Assembly: GCF_051020515.1 (NCBI RefSeq)
Contig: NZ_CP194857.1
Coordinates: 3,968,001 to 4,032,000 of the forward strand
Reading direction: 5' to 3'
Origin: CALKWS01 sp051020515
GTDB taxonomy: Bacteria > Actinomycetota > Actinomycetes > Actinomycetales > Beutenbergiaceae
Length of the DNA stretch: 64,000 nucleotides
Part shown: positions 58,006 through 64,000 of the stretch, one piece after another
Numbering within the stretch: the stretch's first letter is position 1
How the letters are laid out: each line of letters starts with the position of its first letter
Position numbers and translations under genes: made by a program
Notes under the pieces: generated by a model
What the model saw: only the letters and a program-made list of their open reading frames with translations
Told to the model about the DNA's origin: nothing
Database searches by the model: none

Positions 58006-58790
58006 CCGACCCCGCGCACGGTTTCGATCCATCGGGGCTGGGCCGGTCGCTCCCCAAGTTTGCGGCGCAGGTTGGCCACGTGCACCTCGATGGCGCGCTC
58101 ATCCTGCTCGGTGATGTAGGCGGTGCTGCCCAGGTAGGTCTCACCCCGCAGCATCAGCGCCAGATCCGCCTTGCTGATCACCCGCCGGCCCCCCTCCAGC
58201 AGGGCGTGCAGGATGTCGAACTCGCTCCGGGTCAGGTCCAGTTCCGCCCCGTGCAGGTTCACGAGGCGCATCTGCGGATGCAGTGCCAGGCCGTGGTGGT
58301 CCAGCCACGCCGATCCGGCGTTCGCCCCGCCCCCCACGGCAGGCGTCGGCGGACTGGCTCCGAGGCCACCGGAGTGTTCCGGGGTGGTCCCGGTAGGTGC
58401 TGCGCCCGAGTGGATCTCGCGGGGCCGGCGCAACATCGCCTCGATCCGGGCGCGTAGTTCCCGCGGGCGGAACGGCTTGGTGGTGAGGTAGTCGTCGGCC
58501 CCGGACTGCAGGCCGGCTACGGTGTCGATCTCCTCGGTGCGGGCGGTGAGCATCACGATGTAGGTGTCACTCACCGCGCGGATCCGCTTGGCGGCCTCGA
58601 ACCCGTCGATCCCGGGCATGCTCACGTCCAGGGTGGTCACCAACGGCTCGTGACGGCGCACCAGGTCCACACCCTCGGTGCCGGTGCCGGCCGAGTAGGT
58701 ATCGAAGCCGGCCTGCTCCAGCACGGTCGCCACCAGTTCACGGATATCGGCATCGTCTTCGATGACGACGGCAATACGCCTGTCCTGCAC
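57984..58790 (-). CDS. OmpR/PhoB-family response regulator
   Basis: About 268 residues. Receiver domain 1-120: acid pair in IEDDADIREL, phosphoacceptor Asp near residue 53 in TLDVSMPGIDG, Thr in LTARTE, Lys in TTKPFRP. A linker of about 45 residues rich in Gly, Pro and Ser is unusually long. C-terminal winged helix (DLTRSEFDILHALLEGG ... IEVHVANLRRKLGE ... TVRGVGYRL). Adjacent GTGs at 58790 and 58793 after GGGGAG are the likely starts. As assembled, no stop separates it from the surface protein upstream; I treat that as an artefact of the frame break there. Confidence 0.88.
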   Translation of the reverse strand: MQDRRIAVVIEDDADIRELVATVLEQAGFDTYSAGTGTEGVDLVRRHEPLVTTLDVSMPGIDGFEAAKRIRAVSDTYIVMLTARTEEIDTVAGLQSGADDYLTTKPFRPRELRARIEAMLRRPREIHSGAAPTGTTPEHSGGLGASPPTPAVGGGANAGSAWLDHHGLALHPQMRLVNLHGAELDLTRSEFDILHALLEGGRRVISKADLALMLRGETYLGSTAYITEQDERAIEVHVANLRRKLGERPAQPRWIETVRGVGYRLTAA

Positions 58791-58914
58791 CACATCGCTC
58801 CCCGGAACCTGACTGCCCTGACGTGGCGGGCAGTCGATGACTCCTGTGACGATATCGCAGAAGTTCCGGCTGAACGCTTCCCCGGGGCCGTGGCGGGGTG
58901 GCGGAGAAGACACG

Positions 58915-60509
58915 TCATTCACCTTCCGGGCAGGGAAGTTGCCAGCCGGGGGCCGGGCCGTAGTGGGCGAAGGTGAACACCCCCGGGACGCATATCGAGA
59001 GACCAGTTGGGTATCCCCCGGGACGCCCTCGATGAGATACCGGGTGGTGCTGCCCTCCACCGGGGTGGCCGATACGTTCTCGTAGAGAGTCAACGGTTTG
59101 TCCGCCAGGCTGGCGGGGCAGACGAGATCGGCGAAGTCGACCTCCACGCTCCAGGGCACATAGAACTCACTGGTCGAGGTGACCTCGATGGTGAACGTGA
59201 CGTGCCAGTCACCACCGCCCACGCGGACCGGGGAGACCTCGAACAGCGAGGGGTCCGGCTCCGGGGTCGGGACCCGCTCCGCACAGTAACCGAAGCGCTG
59301 CGTAGCCCCGGGTTGCAGGACCCGGTGCCAGTCATGGATCGCTCCGAGGGTCCACAGGCCGGTGTGCTCGTCGTAGGCCCGGGTTTCGATGTTGTTGTAG
59401 GTGATGGTTCCCGGTACCTGGGGGTTCGCACCCCACAGCGGCGCCAGGGAGGAGTCGAACTGCACGGTCCAATCGGGCACCGTGACCTCGGAGACGTTCG
59501 TCACGGTGAAGTCGTGGCAGTAGTTCAGCACATTGCTGTAGCCACCGGTCCAGGTGTGGTGGTACTCGAGCCCCGGGGTCAGGCTGACCGGTTCGAGGGC
59601 GTGGTCCACCTTCGCCGGCGGCGGCGCCACCGGTTCGGCCGTGACCGTCCATGAGGTGGTGCTGAGCGCACCAGGAGCGTCCGGTCCGCTGAGGTGCTGG
59701 GTGGTGGCGAGCAGCGCTTGCACCTCCACCTCCCCCTCGATGGCCCAGGCCTGGTCGGTGACGAGGGTGATGAGCGAGCCCCCGCCGGGGTCGCTCTGCA
59801 CGCGCACGGGGGCATCGGCGGCAGTGGACACGGTGCCGCGGGTCTGCCCGGTGCCGGGCAGGACGACGGCGATCGATGCGCCGGCGACCTCGCTCACCGG
59901 GGTTCCGGGTAGCCTCAGGTGGACCTGGGTGATCTGGTTCTGCTGACCGACGATCTCGGTGTCGGCCCGGCCGTGCATGACCCGCCCGGTGTCCAGCAGA
60001 GCACCGGAGAAGGCAGCAAGGGACCCGCTCAGGTTCCCGATGGTGCTGGTCCGGGTGATGCCGTCGGTTCCGGTCACTGAGATCGCCACGGTGGTCACGT
60101 CGCGAGGCGCCATCCGGGTGATGGCGCAGCCGGGAGCGCTCATGTCCTCGGTCAGCGTCACCGACTGCACCGCGCCCTCGGTCACCGTGCTGGCCTCACA
60201 GGTACGCCCCGGGGCGTGCACGCTCATGCTGATCTCGTCGCCGGCGGGAAAGCCCCGGTCCGCTCCCCCGGTGAGGGTGACCGGACCGAGGCGCCAGTCG
60301 CCCTCGCCCCAGTGCGGGGCGTACTGGATCTCCAGCCCGGCCAGTTCCCTGGTCTGCACGGCGCCGGCCCCCATCTGCTGGGGGTGGGCTCCACCAAGGC
60401 CCGCCGCCGAGCCGATCACGCTGCCACTGAGGATCAACACCGCCAGCAACGCCAGCAATCCCGCCACTCGCCGCCTGGCCGGAGTCCGAGGGACCCTGGC
60501 CGGCGTCAT
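58915..60509 (-). CDS. Putative SipW-dependent secreted protein with CBM-like modules (frameshifted)
   Basis: About 531 residues after repair. A basic N-terminus and hydrophobic stretch (VAGLLALLAVLILSGSVIG) lead to AAGLGGAHPQQMGAG, matching the small protein downstream of the promoter (ATLGGVNAQELGAD). A beta-rich domain follows (about 45-150), then a Pro-rich joint and two Ig/CBM2-like units (about 305-435: HTWTGGYSNVLNYCHDFTVT, PDWTVQFDSSLAPLWG; and about 440-525: GGGDWHVTFTIEVTSTSEFY). Paired Cys suggest disulfides. One base appears missing near 58985-59010; the other frame ends VPGVFTFAHYGPAPGWQLPC...stop at 58915. No sortase motif. ATG overlaps the sipW stop. No exact family recognised. 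Confidence 0.65.
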
Positions 60510-61177
60510 GGGGACTCACCGCCGGAGTCCGTCTCGTCGTCGTCAGTGCGCCACAGCAACAGGGTGACGATCCCACCCACGGCAAGGGCGACCACGTACG
60601 GCAGCACCTGGGGGCTGAACACGATCCCGGCCCGGGGCAGCACCGCAACAGCCTTGCCGCGCACGTCCGCGTCGGCGATCACCCACTCGTCCGGGTTCTC
60701 GCTGTTGTCACCGATCGTGGTGTAGGTGCCGTCCGGCTCGACCGAGCCGACGCGGTGGATCACGTGGCCACCGGCACCGGCCTGCCCGGCGGGCACGGTG
60801 TAGGAGATGACATCACCCACCTGGTAGGAACCGGTCCGAAGGGTCACCACGACGTCTCCGGTGGCGTAGGTGGGCTCCATCGACGCGCCGTGCACGATCG
60901 TCAGCCCGGTGAGGCCGCCGAACTGGGCGGGCCACAGGGCCACGACCGCCAGGGCCAACAGCACCCAGCTCACAACCGTGCGCAGGCGGGCCGCCCCCGA
61001 GGCGCGGTGGCGTGCTCGCGAGCGGGGATCGCGAGTTGGTGGCTCCTCTGTCCCTCCGGGCCCGGGCCCCACGGCGGCGAGCGCAGGCTGCCGAGCCGCG
61101 AGCGTTGCCGCCTGGTCCGCCACGTGCAGAGCACCCATGACGGCGGTGTCCGGCTCGAGGCGGGGACTCGTCGTCAT
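60506..61177 (-). CDS. sipW: SipW-type signal peptidase I (ER/archaeal class)
   Basis: 223 residues. N-terminal cytoplasmic tail, helix (WVLLALAVVALWPAQFGG), the nucleophile Ser in GASMEPTYATGDVVV (about residue 97), and His in place of the usual Lys in GHVIHRVG (about 139), the mark of the SipW/ER-type enzymes. GDNSENPDEW supplies the conserved Asp region, and a second C-terminal helix follows (QVLPYVVALAVGGIVTLLLW). CAGGAG six bases before ATG 61177. In Bacillus, SipW processes TasA/TapA matrix proteins; here the flanking secreted genes are the likely clients. Confidence 0.9.
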   Translation of the reverse strand: MTTSPRLEPDTAVMGALHVADQAATLAARQPALAAVGPGPGGTEEPPTRDPRSRARHRASGAARLRTVVSWVLLALAVVALWPAQFGGLTGLTIVHGASMEPTYATGDVVVTLRTGSYQVGDVISYTVPAGQAGAGGHVIHRVGSVEPDGTYTTIGDNSENPDEWVIADADVRGKAVAVLPRAGIVFSPQVLPYVVALAVGGIVTLLLWRTDDDETDSGGESP

Positions 61178-61240
61178 GGGTGCTCCTGGATGTGCTGGTG
61201 CTGGGCGGGCGGACCGGAGATCCGGTCGTAGCAGGGGCTA

Positions 61241-61648
61241 CTAGTTGTTGGTGATGACCACGGCAGCGCCGTACACGTCGTGGGCGGCCACGATGGTGTC
61301 GCTGTCGTCCACCTCCATGTAGCCACCGCCGGTGCCGGTGTACTCGGCCAACTCCTCGCCGTTGGCGCCGGACACCGTGACCTGCACCTCGGCGTCAGCG
61401 GGGATGGTCTCGGCACCGGTCGGGGTCAGCGTGAAACCGTCGACGACGTAGTGGCCCTGGCCGGCGTCGTATGAGGTCTCCCAGGTGACACTGACGCCCT
61501 CGGTGATCGGAGCGACCACTTCGCTGGAATCGGCACCCAGTTCCTGGGCGTTCACACCTCCCAAGGTGGCAGCGGAGGCGGCCACGGCCGCAGCCACGGC
61601 AACACCGGCGAGCAGGGCGAGTGCATTCTTCTTGCGGGGCTTGTTCAC
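61241..61648 (-). CDS. Small SipW-dependent-type secreted protein
   Basis: 135 residues from GTG 61648 with AAGGAA upstream. KPRKKNALALLAGVAVAAAV is a basic then hydrophobic signal, followed by SAATLGGVNAQELGAD, the pattern common to SipW-cognate exported proteins. The mature 95 residues look like one beta-sandwich (VTWETSYDAGQGHYVVDGF, AEVQVTVSGANGEELAEYTG). No Cys. The mature part and that of the large neighbour are similar in layout. First gene of the sipW operon, just downstream of the phased repeats. It may be a fibre or surface subunit; that is inference. Confidence 0.8.
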   Translation of the reverse strand: MNKPRKKNALALLAGVAVAAAVAASAATLGGVNAQELGADSSEVVAPITEGVSVTWETSYDAGQGHYVVDGFTLTPTGAETIPADAEVQVTVSGANGEELAEYTGTGGGYMEVDDSDTIVAAHDVYGAAVVITNN

Positions 61649-61852
61649 GACAGTTCCTTCGGTGTGCGGGCCGTAACGGCCGACTGATGTCTGGGTGTCA
61701 CCACCGGGCCGATGAGGCTTCCGGTGGCGACATCCCTGACACTACGAGCGGCCCCTCAGCACGCCCCCAGTCCGGGCTCAAGGACACCTCAGGTTCTCCT
61801 CAGGTGCGGTGAGACCGGCCACACTCACGGCTGCAGCAGCGGGAACAGGTGC
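61649..61852 (-). promoter_or_regulatory. Promoter region of the sipW operon
   Basis: 204 bases between dprA stop and the small secreted protein. It contains five 11-bp-phased half-sites (annotated separately). A possible -10 element TAGTGT (minus strand; plus 61739-61744) lies just downstream of the lowest half-site. No good -35 box stands 17 bases upstream, which would suit an activator-dependent promoter. The transcript leader would be about 85-90 bases. Confidence 0.5.
61755..61804 (-). promoter_or_regulatory. Five CTCAG-like half-sites at exact 11-bp spacing
   Basis: On the plus strand CTCAG starts at 61755, CCCAG at 61766, CTCAAGG at 61777, CTCAGG at 61788 and CTCAGG at 61799: each 11 bp from the last. 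OmpR/PhoB-family regulators bind head-to-tail half-sites with this period. Two copies are CTCAGGT, two differ by one base. Upstream of the sipW operon promoter, whose strand also encodes such a regulator (57984-58790). Binding is inferred. Confidence 0.7.
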
Positions 61853-63008
61853 TCAGCGGTTACGCCTCCAGGTCGCCCCGGACCGGTGGACCCGTCCGCC
61901 CAGTTCGAGCATCCCCAGCGCGGCACTGACCTGGGCCGGGGCGAGCCCGCTGGCACGCACCAGAGGATCGAATCCGGCGCCGGCTCGAGCCGGGAGTGCA
62001 TCGAGCACCTTGGCCTGGTCCGGGCTCAGATCATCAAGGAGGCCCGGCTGCACCGCCGGCTCGTGCTCGTCCACGGTGCCCACCGGTCTGATCAGTTCCA
62101 GCACCTCCTGCGCCCCGGTGATCAGCACCGCCTCGGCCTCGCGGATCAACCGGTGGCAGCCGGCCGAGGTGGCTGAGGTCACCGGGCCCGGGACCGCGCC
62201 CACCGGCCGCATCAGGTCATTGGCGGCCCGCGCGGTGCTCAGCGCACCCGAGCGCCACCCCGCCTCCACCACCACGGTGCCCTTCCCCAGGGCGGCGATC
62301 AGTCGGTTCCGCCGCAGGAACCGTGAGCGCATCGGGGCGGTGCCCGGTGGAACCTCGGCGAGGACGACCCCCGAAGCGGCCACCCGGCGCAACAGATCGG
62401 TGTTCGCGCTCGGGTAGAACCTGTCGAGTCCGCCCGCCATCACTGCCAGTACGGGCGCATCGGCGGCCAGTGCCGCCTGGTGGGGCCGCGGCGTCGATGC
62501 CGAAGGCTCCCCCGGAGGTGATCGTCACGCCGTGCCCGCCCACCTCGTAGGCCAGGTCCTGGGCGACTCGCTGCCCGTAGTCGGTGCACGCCCGCGCACC
62601 CACGATCGCCACCGAACTCCGGGCCAGCCGGGCCGGACAAGCACTGCCGACCATCCACAGGCACCACGGCGGGTCGGGCAGGTCATCGACGGCTACGGGC
62701 CAGGACTCCTCACCCGGCACCAGCAGCCGTCCGCCCCGGCGGGCGATCACCTCCAACTCCCGGCGCGGATCGAGGTTGTGCAACCGGGGCGACCACCGCT
62801 GTGCGGCGGTGACCCAGACCCGTGAGGGCCGCAAGCCGGGCGGAGCGCCCCGGGCCCCGCGGTAGAGCCAGTCCAGTGCCGCTCCGGCGCCGGCGCCGGC
62901 CAGCAGCGGGCGGGCTGCGGCGTCGTCGGACTCGGCGATGCGGCTCCAGGCGGCCAGCGCCAGTCGCTCGTCGGTGATGTCGAGGGTGGGTGGGCGCTGT
63001 TCAGCCAT
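61853..63008 (-). CDS. dprA: DNA-processing protein DprA (frameshifted)
   Basis: 384 residues after repair. DprA loads RecA on incoming single-stranded DNA. Rossmann-like core: VAIVGARACTDYGQRVAQDL, ITSGGAFGIDAAAHQAAL (after repair), FLRRNRLIAALGKGTVVVEA and SGALSTARAA. A C-terminal winged helix (LSPDQAKVLDALPARAG) closes it. One extra C lies at about 62484-62490 (GGCCCCA should be GGCCCA). ATG 63008 overlaps the comM stop by 8 bases. Confidence 0.92.
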
Positions 63009-64000
63009 GACGCTCCCGGGTCCGCAGGGTGAAGGCGGTGGCGATGTCCTCGGTACACACCTGGTCCCGCCCGGCCAGGTCGGCCAGCGTCCAGGCCAGG
63101 CGCAGCACCCGGTCATAGCCGCGCATGGTGATCTGGCGGCGGTCCCGGGCGCGGTCCAGATCCCGGGTCAACCGGCGCCCGGCTGCGGCGGTGCGCTCAC
63201 GAACCCACCGGCCCGGGGCCTGCCGGTAGGTGGTCCAGCCGGTTCCTTCCAGCCGGGACCTGGTGCGCTCACGAGCCCGGAGTACCCGCGCACGGACCGT
63301 CTCGGTGTTCTCCCCGGCGGCGGCGGTGGCGAGTTCGGCCTGGGACAGCGGTTCCACCCCGATCTGGATGTCGACCCGGTCCAGCACCGGACCGGAGAGC
63401 CTGGACCGGTAGCGGCGCAGCATCTGCGGGGTGCAGGTGCACCTGCTGTGCGGGCTGCCCGCATGCCCGCACGGGCACGGGTTGGCCGCCAGGACCAGTT
63501 GGAACCGGGCCGGGTAGGAGGTGTGTGCGCCGGAACGGTCCAGGCTCACGTAACCGGCCTCCAGGGGTTGGCGCAGCGTCTCCAGCACCCGCGTAGGAAA
63601 CTCCGGGGCCTCATCCAGGAACAGCACGCCGCAGTGGGCTCGGGAGATCGACCCCGGCCGGGGTGTCCCGCTGCCCCCGCCGACGATCGCCGGCGCGCTG
63701 GCGGTGTGGTGCGGGCTCTCGAACGGTGGCCGCCGGATCAGGCCTGCCTCGGGGCTGAACGTCCCGCACAGGGAGTGGATCGAGGTGACCTCCAGGGCGT
63801 CGGCATCCCCCAGGTCCGGCAACAGCCCGGGCAGCCGTGCCGCCAGCATGGTCTTACCGGTACCGGGCGGGCCCTCCATGAGCAGGTGGTAACCGCCGGC
63901 GGCCGCCACTTCCAGGGCGTGCCGGGCTTGGTGCTGAGCGAGCACGTCACCCAGATCGGCGTCGGGGCCCGAGTGGGCCGCATGGGCGTTTGAGCGGTTG
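63001..64000 (-). CDS. comM: ComM/YifB Mg-chelatase-like AAA+ ATPase, 5' end outside window
   Basis: At least 333 residues are present; the frame is open to the window edge, so about the last two thirds of a roughly 510-residue protein. Walker A EGPPGTGKTMLA, Walker B GVLFLDEAPEF, the Cys-rich insert NPCPCGHAGSPHSRCTC typical of this family, and a C-terminal helical domain (ITMRGYDRVLRLAWTLADLAG). ComM is a branch-migration helicase in natural transformation in other bacteria. Overlaps dprA; the pair comM-dprA is conserved. Confidence 0.93.
   Translation of the reverse strand, partial: NRSNAHAAHSGPDADLGDVLAQHQARHALEVAAAGGYHLLMEGPPGTGKTMLAARLPGLLPDLGDADALEVTSIHSLCGTFSPEAGLIRRPPFESPHHTASAPAIVGGGSGTPRPGSISRAHCGVLFLDEAPEFPTRVLETLRQPLEAGYVSLDRSGAHTSYPARFQLVLAANPCPCGHAGSPHSRCTCTPQMLRRYRSRLSGPVLDRVDIQIGVEPLSQAELATAAAGENTETVRARVLRARERTRSRLEGTGWTTYRQAPGRWVRERTAAAGRRLTRDLDRARDRRQITMRGYDRVLRLAWTLADLAGRDQVCTEDIATAFTLRTRERHG

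Noticed and set aside
1..64000. tRNA, rRNA, insertion sequence or prophage attachment site
   Set aside because: I saw no cloverleaf with CCA-adjacent structure, no rRNA stretch, no transposase and no integrase other than XerC; a tRNA search program would be needed to be certain.

Overview
The window is GC-rich DNA with the gene content and order of an actinobacterial chromosome, most like the Micrococcales (a Cellulomonas- or Georgenia-type organism is my best guess; the sequence alone does not prove it). Evidence includes GTG/TTG starts, ATGA/GTGA stop-start overlaps, an FtsK-pgsA-cinA-clgR block, the nusA-ylxR-infB-rbfA-truB-ribF-rpsO-pnp-pepR block, actinobacterial GNAT (DUF4081)-ispG-rip-dxr order, and the cdsA-frr-pyrH-tsf-rpsB-M23-xerC-dprA-comM order. 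I saw no rRNA, tRNA, CRISPR array or insertion sequence. Layout: 1-6.3 kb (+) holds the 3' part of an Lhr helicase, a Nei-type glycosylase and an MFS exporter. 6.3-14.5 kb (mostly -) holds clgR, cinA, pgsA, ftsK, a membrane protein and divergent TetR regulator with a tandem operator, RNase J and dapA. 14.6-24.2 kb holds an acetyltransferase, an Lrp/AsnC regulator and, divergent from it, a seven-gene leucine-degradation operon (branched-chain dehydrogenase E1a-E1b-E2, methylcrotonyl-CoA carboxylase beta and alpha, MaoC hydratase, CitE-type lyase). This block separates dapB from dapA. 24.2-37.7 kb (-) is the translation/RNA block from rimP down to dapB. 37.8-54.1 kb covers a lipoprotein, proS, a second Fpg-type glycosylase, isoprenoid and lipid genes, cell-division and ribosome-cycle genes and an M23 peptidase. 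A broken phosphotransferase gene and an SDR gene sit between rseP and dxr. 54.1-61.8 kb is an accessory island between xerC and dprA: a membrane sensor kinase, a membrane protein with a degenerate GGDEF-like domain, an OmpR-type response regulator, and a SipW-type signal peptidase with two putative SipW-dependent secreted proteins. dprA and a partial comM close the window. The strongest candidate for a little-described system is this last island. The small protein (61.2-61.6 kb) and the N-terminus of the large one (58.9-60.5 kb) share a LGG-x3-Q-x2-GA pattern after the signal hydrophobic stretch. The large protein adds two beta-rich modules resembling carbohydrate-binding folds. Upstream of the operon lie five half-sites spaced exactly 11 bp apart, the layout used by OmpR/PhoB-family regulators, and such a regulator is encoded at the downstream end of the same strand. 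I infer a two-component-controlled surface protein system. A major caution is that about 21 reading-frame breaks occur in 64 kb, many in genes that should be essential (infB, rpsB, dxr, dapB, ribF). Nearly all are one-base changes, most next to G/C runs, and two are 4-bp tandem duplications. The simplest reading is uncorrected sequencing or assembly indels. I annotate most such genes as single CDS spans and give the break positions.
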